Assembly (NCBI GenBank): GCA_938007995.1
Contig: CALLLW010000023.1
Location: 162,784 to 226,783 of the forward strand
Reading direction: 5' to 3'
Length of the DNA stretch: 64,000 nucleotides
Origin: an uncultured Granulosicoccaceae bacterium
GTDB lineage: Bacteria; Pseudomonadota; Gammaproteobacteria; Granulosicoccales; Granulosicoccaceae
The notes beneath the pieces were generated by a model. The model was not told the origin of the DNA. It saw only the letters and a list, made by a program, of their open reading frames with translations, and did not search any database. Positions 9,667-18,632 of the stretch are shown piece after piece (position 1 is the stretch's first letter; every line of letters starts with the position of its first letter). Position numbers and translations under genes: made by a program.

Positions 9667-9738
9667 GCAAACCCTGTTAGATCCTGCGCGCTAACACTGG
9701 TTACCGGCAGGGCGTTTGTGTAATACTTCCTATGCTAG

Positions 9739-9770
9739 GCGTACCGGTAGTTATTTAAACACCGGTACGC
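9739..9770. promoter_or_regulatory. Perfect 10-bp inverted repeat between kinase and outer-membrane protein genes
   Basis: GCGTACCGGT, a 12-base AT-rich loop, then ACCGGTACGC. No T-run follows on either strand, so it is not a standard intrinsic terminator. It could be an operator, an attenuating or processing hairpin, or a rho-dependent end. The function is unassigned. Confidence 0.6.
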
Positions 9771-9887
9771 ACACTCCGATATGTCGTGCGGCGTGTGGCC
9801 GAATGGTCGCGGTATGTCTTTCCCCAATGTGCTGATTTGCATGCTTGACGCGTTTGGCGGCAACAGCGAAAAAACCGGAATGGCCTA

Positions 9888-11216
9888 ATGTACAAGAACA
9901 TTATTCCTGCATCCTTACTTTTTACGCTTCTCGGTTCGATGTCTGCCCCGGTGCAGGCCGAATGGGAGGTGTACAAGTTTCTGGATATCGGCGCAGAAGC
10001 GACAGACAACCTGCAATTGTTTGCTGGTGAAGAAGTTGTTTTCAGTGTTCGCCCATCGATTGAGCTGGAGTTTAGCGGTAACCGGTTTAACTCCGAGATC
10101 ATCGGCAGTGTAGAAGCATTTCGTTTCAATGAACGCGACGACGAGATTATTGATCCGCGCCTGCAGCTGGAAACGGCAGGCACCCTGATTGACAATTTGC
10201 TTTTCACCAATGCCAGCCTCGAGTTCGGTAAGGTGATTGCCGGTGATGACTTCTTTGATCTGACTGAAGATTCAGACACTCAGGCACGACTGCGGTTAAA
10301 CCCTTTTTTCGCAAGGCAGATCGGGCAGCTTGCCAATCTCTTTGTAGGCTATGGTCATCAGTCGCTCGACAACGAAACTGATGGCACAGTCGATTTTCAG
10401 CAAAACAGTGTGGCGTTTTCGTTAAATCGGAGCCCCAGGTTTGGCGGTTTTCTCTGGGGTGTTGGTGGTAACTACGAGCTATCCCGCGTGAACGACAATG
10501 AGGCGGATATTGACGAGAGCTTCGACTCTAGCTCGATCTTCGGGTCCATTGGATACACTCTCGGACAGACAGCGTTTTTCGAAGTAATTGGTGGTCAGGA
10601 AATCAACGATTTCACCGAGATTGCCAATGACGATGATCCAAGCGCATTCGCTGCTGCACGTCTGCACTGGACGCCCAGTGAGCGTACTTCCGTAGTGGTC
10701 GGGTTCAGTGATCGATTTTTTGGTGAAGGTCCAACATTATCAGTCAGTCACCAGGTGAGAAGTTCTTTACTCACGGCCAACTGGACTCGCGAGGTAAGTA
10801 ATGCTGACGTTACGCTTGATGCAGTGACACCTTTCTCGGACGTAGATGATGCAATCATACCCACAGACATCAACCTGATAGACATCGATGAAAACGCGAC
10901 CGCAAATCGGTTGTTCGTGGATGAAAGATTCAGTTTTGGTTACAAGCGCGCCGGTCGTCGTTCAGACTTAATTGTTGATGCGATTTTTTCTGATCAGACG
11001 GAGCTCGGTGGAGACGCCACGCGGTCGCAGTTTATTGGACGTATCGCGTTTGATCGCCAGTTAAGTCCATTGACAACGCTTCGGCTGCAGTACGAACATC
11101 TGCTTGAAGACAACCTGCAGGATGAAAGGGATAACGAGAACCGGGTCGGGCTCAGGTTTATCTTTAACTTCGATCGCAAAGAACGGGTTTCGATTATCGA
11201 TGGAGAGGATTCTTAG
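9888..11216 (+). CDS. Outer-membrane beta-barrel protein of the XrtA EPS locus
   Basis: 442 aa. A signal peptide (MYKNIIPASLLFTLLGSMSAPVQA, cut after about residue 24) is followed by alternating polar and hydrophobic strands (EFSGNRFNSEIIGSVEAFRF, TTLRLQYEHLLEDN). It ends in a strand with the aromatic FIFNFD typical of outer-membrane barrels, followed by a short tail. Position after the kinase and before the sugar transferase matches the outer-membrane protein found in PEP-CTERM loci (TIGR03016 type). The role is probably EPS secretion or anchoring at the outer membrane; no biochemical function is established for the family. A terminator-like hairpin follows. Confidence 0.8.
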   Translation: MYKNIIPASLLFTLLGSMSAPVQAEWEVYKFLDIGAEATDNLQLFAGEEVVFSVRPSIELEFSGNRFNSEIIGSVEAFRFNERDDEIIDPRLQLETAGTLIDNLLFTNASLEFGKVIAGDDFFDLTEDSDTQARLRLNPFFARQIGQLANLFVGYGHQSLDNETDGTVDFQQNSVAFSLNRSPRFGGFLWGVGGNYELSRVNDNEADIDESFDSSSIFGSIGYTLGQTAFFEVIGGQEINDFTEIANDDDPSAFAAARLHWTPSERTSVVVGFSDRFFGEGPTLSVSHQVRSSLLTANWTREVSNADVTLDAVTPFSDVDDAIIPTDINLIDIDENATANRLFVDERFSFGYKRAGRRSDLIVDAIFSDQTELGGDATRSQFIGRIAFDRQLSPLTTLRLQYEHLLEDNLQDERDNENRVGLRFIFNFDRKERVSIIDGEDS

Positions 11217-11235
11217 TAAAACAATGTGACGCCAG

Positions 11236-11290
11236 AACCCTGAAATTTGATACCTAAGTGTTGTGTTGAGGTAATAAATACAGGGTTTTT
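11236..11290 (+). terminator. Probable intrinsic terminator after the beta-barrel gene
   Basis: Long imperfect stem: AACCCTG...TACCT on the left pairs with AGGTA...CAGGGTT on the right, followed directly by TTTTT. Located 20 bp after the stop codon. Confidence 0.6.
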
Positions 11291-11457
11291 AAGTGGTTGG
11301 ATGCAGGTTTATTTTTTGGCTCACCTGCTCGCACATTTTTGTGACTCTTTATGTGATCCGCGTATTAAATTAAGCTTGGTATCGCCAAGTTGGTCACTGT
11401 CCAATTAGCCTTTGCGCGTTAAAATCGCGCGGTCGTCCAAACCAGTCAAGAGAGCCG

Positions 11458-12861
11458 ATGGAATTAGATCCTATAGAAGTCTCAGCAACCGGCAATGTAG
11501 CGCGCCCGGAAGCTGTTCAGAAAACTTCCAAGAAGCTGTCCCTCGCAGGTATCCGCCCGTGGACCTGGTTTCTTATTGATTACGCACTTGCCTATGTAAG
11601 CGCCACAGTGGCGTTCACGCTTACACCATACGCTCTGACCAACGCTAACGTAGTACAGGATCATGTGGGGCAGTTCGGTTTCTCGCTCGGCGTCGCGCTG
11701 ATGGTTGCTGTAGTCGCACACATCGCCGGCCTTCATGAGCTTGACCAGAAAGACCGATCTTTTGGTCTGCTGGGGCGCTGCTTTTTCGTGTCACTGATCG
11801 CTGCAGTTCTTATCAACGCTGAACTACTTTTTGTGCACTACCTCACAGTGGGTCGCCTCATCACTATTTACACACTGATCGGCTGCACGGTCGGACTCTT
11901 TGCACTGCGTGCACTTTTGGTGGGTATGGCAGTGCGCAACACTTATGTAGTCGCATTGGTCGGCTCTACCGAGTACATTCGCAACAGCCTCAAGTTCCTC
12001 GGCACCAGTCAGCCAGGCGGAATGAAAGTCATATCCCTCGATATGAATGAGCACCCTGATACCAACCTGCGCGAGTGGGCAATAGCTAACGGTGTCGATC
12101 AGGTTGTCGTAGACACCGACGACCCGGCTTCTCCTTCGCAAAGCGAGCTGCTGAAGTTCATCGACGGCACGCTCACGGTTTCGAGGTTCACCAGCTTTGT
12201 CGAAAATCTGTACGAGAAGGTTCCAACGCAAAATATTACTGCTGAGTGGATCATCGATACCCAGTCAGCGCACGAGAGCCTCTACAAAAGCACAATGAAG
12301 CGGGTATTTGATGTTGTTATCGCCTCCGTGGCACTGGTCCTGTCTCTGCCGTTTGTGCTTATCGCAACGCTTGCAATCAAACTTGAAAGTCCCGGGCCGG
12401 TGGTTTTTCGTCAGGAGCGAGTCGGGCAATACGGCAAGACATTCACGATGCTGAAGCTAAGAAGCATGCGTACAGATGCCGAGAAAGATGGTGCGCAGTA
12501 CGCTCAGGAAGGGGATGCTCGTGTTACCAAAGTTGGTCAGTTCCTGCGCAGCAGCCGACTGGATGAAGCACCTCAGCTGATTAATGTGCTGGCGGGTGAT
12601 ATGTCGCTGGTTGGTCCCAGACCTGAGCGTCCGGAGTTTACTGGTAAGCTTGAATCAAACATCCAGTTTTTCGTTCACAGACTAATGGTGAAGCCAGGTA
12701 TTACTGGCTGGGCTCAGATAAACGCAGACTATGCTGCCAGCGAGGAAGATTCCGTCACCAAGCTTTCCTACGATCTTTATTACGTAAAGATGCTGTCTCT
12801 GGCGATGGACGTTCGCATTCTGCTGAGAACCATTTCACGGTTTTATGCTGGCGCTCGTTAG
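11458..12861 (+). CDS. XrtA-associated polyprenyl-phosphate sugar-1-phosphate transferase (EpsB/WcaJ type)
   Basis: 467 aa. The N-terminal half has four or five transmembrane helices and a CoA-binding-like Rossmann segment. The C-terminal bacterial sugar transferase domain (about 280-467) begins KRVFDVVIASVALVLSLP and contains SPGPVVFRQERVG, FTMLKLRSM, LDEAPQLINVLAGDMSLVGPRPE and KPGITGWAQI, all family signatures. The enzyme starts EPS repeat synthesis by moving a sugar-1-phosphate (often glucose or galactose) from a UDP-sugar to undecaprenyl phosphate. The family is TIGR03013/TIGR03025-like and belongs with PEP-CTERM loci. It has its own upstream gap of about 240 bp after a terminator, so it may have a separate promoter. 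Confidence 0.92.
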   Translation: MELDPIEVSATGNVARPEAVQKTSKKLSLAGIRPWTWFLIDYALAYVSATVAFTLTPYALTNANVVQDHVGQFGFSLGVALMVAVVAHIAGLHELDQKDRSFGLLGRCFFVSLIAAVLINAELLFVHYLTVGRLITIYTLIGCTVGLFALRALLVGMAVRNTYVVALVGSTEYIRNSLKFLGTSQPGGMKVISLDMNEHPDTNLREWAIANGVDQVVVDTDDPASPSQSELLKFIDGTLTVSRFTSFVENLYEKVPTQNITAEWIIDTQSAHESLYKSTMKRVFDVVIASVALVLSLPFVLIATLAIKLESPGPVVFRQERVGQYGKTFTMLKLRSMRTDAEKDGAQYAQEGDARVTKVGQFLRSSRLDEAPQLINVLAGDMSLVGPRPERPEFTGKLESNIQFFVHRLMVKPGITGWAQINADYAASEEDSVTKLSYDLYYVKMLSLAMDVRILLRTISRFYAGAR

Positions 12862-13062
12862 GACTGGATCTACAGGACCAGATCTTAAAGACTTGAAATC
12901 AAAGACCAGATTGATTCGATCATCATTGTGATCCTCGTGTAGTTAACGTCGGCATCTGCCGGCGGGTCAGCATATATGACCTGCTTCGAATTTACCCTGT
13001 ATGTCCGGGAACAACGCAGGGCTACCCCGGTCCTAGTGCCGTTAACCAACCGGATTGGCCAA

Positions 13063-13728
13063 ATGAAAATTTTGCGAAACGCGATGGCGTTTGTATCGGT
13101 GCCGTTAGTGGCGCTGGCTCTGCTGACTGCAGCCAACTCATCTGATGAAGACACTGCCGCTCAACAAAGCACTGACACTGAGGGCGTAGAAACCGCAATA
13201 TTTGCCGGTGGATGTTTTTGGTGTGTTGAATCTGATTTTGACCAGGTGCCCGGTGTACTTGAGACGGTATCGGGCTACTCTGGCGGAGAAACAACCAGGC
13301 CGACTTACAAGAATCACCATCAGGGCCGTCACCGCGAAGTGGTGCAGATCACCTATGATCCGCAACAGGTGAGCTACGAAGAACTCCTGCATGTGTTCTG
13401 GCGTAGCATTGATCCGACCGACGCTGGAGGGCAGTTCTGCGATCGTGGCCACAGCTATACAACGGCTGTTTACTCGATGGATGCTGCACAGCAACAAGCA
13501 GCTGTTAAATCACTCGAAACAATCAACGAGCAGGCGTTGGTGAAGCAACCGATCGTAACAGCCATTGAACCGGCAGCAGAATTCTGGCGAGCGGAAGAGT
13601 ACCATCAGGACTACTACATGAAAAATCCGCTGCGCTACAAGTACTACAGAGCAGCTTGCGGTCGAGATGCTCGCGTGAAGAAAGTCTGGGGTGATGAAGC
13701 ATACTCAGGACTTGCAAAAGCAGGGTAA
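13063..13728 (+). CDS. msrA: Peptide-methionine (S)-S-oxide reductase, exported
   Basis: 221 aa from the ATG at 13063, which gives a signal peptide (MKILRNAMAFVSVPLVALALLTAANS). An upstream in-frame start at 12976 would bury it. The catalytic motif GGCFWC (Cys about 51) is followed by GYSGG, YEELLHVFWRSIDPTD, GGQFCDRGHSYTTAVY and EYHQDYY, all standard for MsrA. It reduces methionine-S-sulfoxide in proteins. The signal peptide places it in the periplasm, where it would repair envelope proteins. No MsrB domain is fused. It converges on selA and appears to be a single-gene unit. Confidence 0.92.
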   Translation: MKILRNAMAFVSVPLVALALLTAANSSDEDTAAQQSTDTEGVETAIFAGGCFWCVESDFDQVPGVLETVSGYSGGETTRPTYKNHHQGRHREVVQITYDPQQVSYEELLHVFWRSIDPTDAGGQFCDRGHSYTTAVYSMDAAQQQAAVKSLETINEQALVKQPIVTAIEPAAEFWRAEEYHQDYYMKNPLRYKYYRAACGRDARVKKVWGDEAYSGLAKAG

Positions 13729-13856
13729 TGCGCTCTTGCTAAATGTCTCTTACCTGATGAGAGCCACTGCAGTATATCGCTGACTGATTGCAGAAACGTG
13801 CCACTGCAGTTATTTTTATTGCTTCGTACGGCGTCACTTAATCGTGGTCAACGCAG

Positions 13857-15320
13857 TCACGACGCCAGTTCATTTTCTACCAGTTCATTTTCTACCAATT
13901 CATTTTCTATTAGAGAACTAACCTCTGATAGTTCGTCTGTCAGTGCTCTGCAGTCAATCCAGACCGACTCCTGACTGACTCGTACAATGATCGGTACAGT
14001 CATAGATCTGAACCTCGCTGCGAGCTGATTTGCGCTTGCACCCGTGTCGCCAGCTATAACCACGGCATAGCTGTTGAGTGTTCTGGTCGGCAAAGCGCCA
14101 CTGCCAATCTGGCTCTCGCACTGCTGTATCGTTACCTCCAGCGAGGGCAGTGTACGCGCGATGACCTTCTGCAACTGACCAGCTGTTTGCTGGATCGCTT
14201 CAGGCGGACGAGACAACAGTTTCAACGAAGGTATCGTGTCAGCAAGATGTTCCGGCCTGGCATAGAGTTTTAGAACGGCGCCCAGTGCAGCCAGAGTGAC
14301 TTTGTCCAGTCGCATGGCGCGCTTCATCGGGTTTTTATCAATCTTTCGGATCAAGTCTGCGCGACCGGCAATGATCCCACACTGCGGGCCACCCAGCAGT
14401 TTGTCTCCGCTGAATGTAATGAGATCTACACCATCCGCAATAGCCTCACGCGCGGTACGTTCATAGGGCAGGCCCAGGGCGGTGAGGTCGGTCAGAGTTC
14501 CACTGCCGAGATCGTCGATTAGCGGGATGTCATGTTGGCTCGCAAGCTCTGCCAGAGAGCGTGCGTCTATGCTCTTGGTAAAGCCGTTTATCTCATAGTT
14601 GCTGGTGTGTATTTTCATCAGGGCAGCGGTCTTTTTACCGATCGCCTCTTCGTAGTCTTTAAGATGAGTACGATTGGTGGTGCCGACCTCACGAAGTTTG
14701 CAATCTGCTTTCTTCATGATCGCAGGAACTCGGAACGAACCACCAATTTCTATCAGTTCACCGCGTGAGACGATCACATGCTTTTTAGGGGCAATAGTGT
14801 TTAATGTGAGCAATACTGCGGCAGCATTGTTGTTTACGGTAGTGGCTGCTTCAGCACCGGTGAGCTTGCAAATCCAGGCTTCGACATGGTCGTCACGTCG
14901 CCCGCGCTTGCCTTTGGAGAGATCAAACTCAAGGTTACAGGAGCCACGGCTCACCTCGACCATCGCGTTGATTGCAGACTCGGGGTACGGCGCGCGTCCG
15001 AGGTTGGTATGCAGGATAGTGCCAGTCAGATTGATGACTCTTTGCAGTGATAAGGTGTGGTCCTGCTGCAGACGACTTTCAACCTTCTGATGCAGTGTGT
15101 TGATCACAGCACGGTGATCAGCATCTGTTAACGGCTGTGTGTCTGAAGCACTTGTGTTGTTTTGAATCAGCTGCGTGCGGACCTGGTTCAGGCAGGATCT
15201 GACTTCAGTTATAACCGTTTCCCGACCGTAGCACTCGCGCAGAGTCATAAACTGCTCGCTTTGCAAAAGCTTGTCGACTGACGGCAACTGGTTCGGGTGC
15301 GATAGTCTATCTATTTTCAA
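13857..15320 (-). CDS. selA: L-seryl-tRNA(Sec) selenium transferase
   Basis: 487 aa PLP enzyme that converts seryl-tRNA(Sec) to selenocysteyl-tRNA(Sec) using selenophosphate. It opens with LPSVDKLLQS, typical of SelA, and carries INLTGTILHTNLGRAPY, the RDDHVEAWICKLTGAEAA region and SGDKLLGGPQCGI, whose lysine binds PLP. The extreme C-terminus is a tandem ELVEN repeat encoded by three 15-bp units, which is not part of the family core. It starts 6 bp after the stop codon of the selenoprotein gene, so the two are clearly co-transcribed. selB lies on the opposite strand beyond the selenoprotein. Confidence 0.95.
   Translation of the reverse strand: MKIDRLSHPNQLPSVDKLLQSEQFMTLRECYGRETVITEVRSCLNQVRTQLIQNNTSASDTQPLTDADHRAVINTLHQKVESRLQQDHTLSLQRVINLTGTILHTNLGRAPYPESAINAMVEVSRGSCNLEFDLSKGKRGRRDDHVEAWICKLTGAEAATTVNNNAAAVLLTLNTIAPKKHVIVSRGELIEIGGSFRVPAIMKKADCKLREVGTTNRTHLKDYEEAIGKKTAALMKIHTSNYEINGFTKSIDARSLAELASQHDIPLIDDLGSGTLTDLTALGLPYERTAREAIADGVDLITFSGDKLLGGPQCGIIAGRADLIRKIDKNPMKRAMRLDKVTLAALGAVLKLYARPEHLADTIPSLKLLSRPPEAIQQTAGQLQKVIARTLPSLEVTIQQCESQIGSGALPTRTLNSYAVVIAGDTGASANQLAARFRSMTVPIIVRVSQESVWIDCRALTDELSEVSSLIENELVENELVENELAS
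13866..13910. repeat. Three tandem 15-bp repeats in the 3' end of selA
   Basis: Units CAGTTCATTTTCTAC, the same again, then a variant CAATTCATTTTCTAT. On the coding strand they give repeated Glu-Leu-Val-Glu-Asn-like residues at the SelA C-terminus. The unit length keeps the frame. Confidence 0.9.
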
Positions 15321-15326
15321 TGCCCG

Positions 15327-16496
15327 CTAGTCCCGCCATTGGTGAGGTACGATAAATTTATTACCCATATCGATGAGCTTATCATCGTCTGAATTCACAA
15401 AACGATGTCTTAGTTCGCGCATCCTGCTGCCAAGCAGTGTGCTCTGCCATAGCCAGTCGTAAATCTGTCGGCTGGACGGGCTGCCACGTTCGGCCATGGC
15501 AGCCTCAACGTAGTAGGCTTTTAAATCATCGATCGCGTATCTGAGCATCAGTCTGTCTGAAAGTTCTGGGCGGATTTTTTTGCCCTCTTTCCCATCGTAT
15601 ACAGCGTCGAACAGAGCGGCCAGATCAGCAATCGGTGCACCGGCTACTCCAACACTGGTTCTGCTTTTATCGACACACTGTCGCTGATACCACGGCTTTA
15701 ATTCAATACACTCATCAGTCACTGAAAGGTGCGTGGCGATAACAGGCGGACGCCAGTCAGGGCAATCAATCGAGCGTGGATCCTCATCGGTGAAGTCTTC
15801 AATTACCGGTTGTTTTGCAGATTCCACAAGTTGCAGCGCCTTTACCAGCACTTGACGCTGAAACCGCGGGTCCATCGGCGCTCCGATCGGACGCCCCAGT
15901 TCAAAGGGTACCCAGAGCGCGCGCGGCGGGCGTGTTTTTTCAAGGTGAAGTTTGATTAATCCAATCACAACCGTACTAATACCGGCCATTTCCAACCAAT
16001 GTGCAATAGCGCTCACGGCGCGTGTGCAGTTTGGTCAAACAGGCAGTAGACAGGCGGTGTTTATATCGGCGCTTTTGAGCTCGTTTGCCAGCTGTTCAAC
16101 GCTTTCGCGAAACTTTTCCGGTGCTGTGGCACCCATAAAGGCGTAATGATTTTTTGCGGCCTCCGCAATCACCTTTTCTTCAGCTAACTCTTTCAACAAA
16201 GCGCGTGGAAATACTGAGTTGATGTCTTCGGCAAACGCAGTTCGATCAAAATTTACCGAAATATGGTTCATCAAAATATCTCGATCCGGCCACTTGCTTT
16301 CAAATGTGCGGTAGTCTGCGCTACCACCCGGTATATTCTCTTCTTTGCGCTTCATCAGCCCCGCAGACGAGATTAATGCCACCCGGCATTGTTCCAGTGG
16401 TCGCGGCGGTACGAATGCGGCATTGTCAAAGACCGGGCAGTCAAGGGTTTCGAGACCTTGCCTTTGCGCCTGGGTCATGTGCTCGGGTCTGGCCAT
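15327..16496 (-). CDS. GrdB/PrdB-family selenoprotein with in-frame TGA (Sec)
   Basis: A single 389-residue selenoprotein that looks like two ORFs because its codon 154 is TGA (16035-16037). The upstream part (16496 down to 16038) and the downstream part are in the same frame, with no other stop between them. Around the site the protein reads CLLPV-Sec-PNCTRA, a Sec-x-x-C redox motif. The family is the glycine/sarcosine/betaine/D-proline reductase selenoprotein B group (PF07355): SADYR, AEDINSVFPRALLKELAEEKVI, HYAFMGAT and GISTVVIGL before and after the Sec fit this group, where PrdB also has Sec in the motif VUPVC. The C-terminal 150 residues are an extension beyond PrdB. The true substrate is unknown; Stickland-type reduction is unlikely to be assumed in an aerobe. 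selA is 6 bp downstream and selB is divergent upstream. Confidence 0.9.
15996..16034 (-). promoter_or_regulatory. Putative bacterial SECIS hairpin directly after the Sec UGA
   Basis: Reading the mRNA from the base after UGA: CCAA, AC, UGCA, CAC, GCGC, loop CGUGA, GCGC, UAU, UGCA, CA, UUGG. The three 4-bp helices (CCAA/UUGG, UGCA/UGCA, GCGC/GCGC) are all perfectly paired and are separated by small symmetric internal loops. The small apical loop contains a GU, about 22 nt after UGA, as expected for SelB binding. The structure was derived by hand and not folded computationally. Confidence 0.75.
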
Positions 16497-16644
16497 GTTT
16501 TTCTCCGTAATTGCGGTATTCCCTGGTGTCGGACAAAATACTCACCAGGCAGTGATGCGGCACCAACAATAAAGGTATTCACCGGGCTGCACAAATCTGT
16601 CTGACCTTTTACCAACGCACGAAAAACATGTTTAAACAAGATAT

Positions 16645-18585
16645 ATGATTATTGCTACAGCCGGTCACGTCGATCACGGGAAAACGTCACTGGTAAAAAC
16701 ACTGACCGGGACCGACACAGACAGACATCCGGAAGAGAAAAAACGCGGCCTGACAATCGACATCGGTTTTGCCTATCTGCGAGCTGATGCCGGTAATGTT
16801 GCGATCATCGACGTACCCGGCCATGAGAAATTCGTTCGCAATATGATAGCGGGCGTAGGTTTGGTGGATATCGCGCTACTTGTTGTCGCGGCGGATGACG
16901 GACCCATGCCGCAAACACTTGAGCACATTGCAATATTGCAGCTCATGAGCGTCAGTTTGGTTGTGCCGGTGATCAGTAAGGCTGATCTGGTCTCTGCAGA
17001 GCGTGCCACAGAGGTCAGTAATGAATTGAGTAGTCTTCTTGCAGCTGCCGGGCTGGCCACGAGTGATTTTTTCGAACTGTCAGTGCTTGATAAAGTTGCT
17101 GTTATGCAGCTTAGAGATAAGTTGCTGGAGTTGGTGGGTTCACAAACAAAGCGCAGTGTACGTGGTCATTTCAGGATGCCGATCGACCGTTGCTTTACCA
17201 TTGACGGCAGTGGCACGGTTGTCACTGGAACGGTGTCGTCCGGCCGGCTTGCAAAAAATGACACACTTGCATTGGTATCCGATATCACGTCTGAGGGCAA
17301 GACGGCTCGCGCCAGAAGTCTGCATGCACAGAACACTGAATCAGATGATGCCATTGCGGGACAACGATGTGCGATAAACCTGAGCGGTAGTTTATCGAAA
17401 GAAGAACTTAAACGCGGTAGCTGGCTGGTTGCGAATACCAGAGCTGTGCGAACCAGCATAATCGATGTGGCGCTTTCAGCTGCATTCAAACCGGATGCAG
17501 GTAAAGGTGATTCGAATAACATAGCAGTTAATCACTGGACCCCTGCGCATCTGCATATAGGCACCGCTGATATTCCCTGTCGCATCGCCTTACTTGACTG
17601 TAAAAGTCTCAATCATGGCCAAACCGCTTTAGCCAGACTGATTTGTGATCGTACATTAACTGCCGCGCACGGTGATCGCTTTGTACTGCGTGATCAATCG
17701 GCTCGCTCAACTATTGCCGGCGGTCGTGTGATTGATGTCATGCCGCCACGTCGTGGTCGGAGCAAGCCGGCAAGGCTCGAGCAACTGGCAGCGTTGAATG
17801 CGCATACCGCTGACGAGGTGCTGAACAACCTGCTTGCTGTCAGTCCTCAGGGTATTGAGCTGGACAAGTTCGCGGCACGGTTTAATCTGTTGTCCGGTGA
17901 ACTGGATGAGCTGGTAGGTAAAAATAACTTGCAAGTTATAGAAGCGGCAACCGCAAGCTGGTGTCTGACAAAATCACAAAGCGAAAAGATCGAACTCGAT
18001 CTGCTGAATCAACTGCTTGAGCTTCACAAAGACAACCCCGATAAATTAGGCGTTGGCCTGGATGTTATCTATCGAGCATTGGAAAGAAAAATCCACACGG
18101 AAGTACTGGAGCATCAACTCAAAGTACTGATCGATAAAAACAAAGTAGTGCGCACAGCGTCTGTATTCAGACACGTAGATCATCAGGTGGCAATGAGCTC
18201 TGCAGATGACAGTAGCTGGAAAAAGGTTGAGCAAAAATTATTAAAGGCTGATTTAAACCCACTCAGGCTCACAGAAATTGCAGAGTTGTTGGAAAAAGAG
18301 GTGGAAGATACGCGTCGGTTTATGAATCACTGTGTAGCGCACGGTAAAGTATTCAAAGTGACAGACAATCGTTATTTTCTGCCGCAAACGCTCAGACAGC
18401 TGGCAATCATTGCAGAAGCACTGGGTAAAGACGACAACCTTACAGTTGCCGAGTTTCGTAATGAATCCGGTATTGGCAGAAACCTGGTGGTCGAATTGTT
18501 AGAGTATTTCGATAGATGCAGGTTTACCCAGCGAATGGGCAACAAAAGAACTGTACTGCTACGGGTAGAAGACGCGTTTCAGTAG
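16645..18585 (+). CDS. selB: Selenocysteine-specific elongation factor
   Basis: 646 aa, the usual length for bacterial SelB. G1 is GHVDHGKT (7-14), G2/switch region is KKRGLTIDIGFAYL, G3 is DVPGHE and G4 is SKAD, a variant of NKxD/TKAD. After the EF-Tu-like domains (PIDRCFTIDGSGTVVTGTVSSG) the C-terminal half consists of winged-helix repeats that bind the SECIS hairpin. It brings Sec-tRNA(Sec) to the ribosome at the UGA. It is transcribed away from the selenoprotein-selA pair across a 148-bp shared upstream region. selD and the tRNA-Sec gene are not in the window. Confidence 0.95.
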   Translation: MIIATAGHVDHGKTSLVKTLTGTDTDRHPEEKKRGLTIDIGFAYLRADAGNVAIIDVPGHEKFVRNMIAGVGLVDIALLVVAADDGPMPQTLEHIAILQLMSVSLVVPVISKADLVSAERATEVSNELSSLLAAAGLATSDFFELSVLDKVAVMQLRDKLLELVGSQTKRSVRGHFRMPIDRCFTIDGSGTVVTGTVSSGRLAKNDTLALVSDITSEGKTARARSLHAQNTESDDAIAGQRCAINLSGSLSKEELKRGSWLVANTRAVRTSIIDVALSAAFKPDAGKGDSNNIAVNHWTPAHLHIGTADIPCRIALLDCKSLNHGQTALARLICDRTLTAAHGDRFVLRDQSARSTIAGGRVIDVMPPRRGRSKPARLEQLAALNAHTADEVLNNLLAVSPQGIELDKFAARFNLLSGELDELVGKNNLQVIEAATASWCLTKSQSEKIELDLLNQLLELHKDNPDKLGVGLDVIYRALERKIHTEVLEHQLKVLIDKNKVVRTASVFRHVDHQVAMSSADDSSWKKVEQKLLKADLNPLRLTEIAELLEKEVEDTRRFMNHCVAHGKVFKVTDNRYFLPQTLRQLAIIAEALGKDDNLTVAEFRNESGIGRNLVVELLEYFDRCRFTQRMGNKRTVLLRVEDAFQ

Positions 18586-18632
18586 TGATAAGCAGTAGTT
18601 GCAAGCAATGGTTGTACTGAGCAAATACTCAA

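Noticed and set aside
9755..10279. 174-codon minus-strand ORF
   Set aside because: Antisense shadow of the beta-barrel gene; Ser/Arg-rich composition typical of a reversed frame.
16017..16034. Treating the GrdB-like gene as two genes or a nonsense pseudogene
   Set aside because: Frame is kept across the TGA, the site falls on the family's Sec position with Cys three residues on, a hairpin follows directly, and selA and selB are adjacent.
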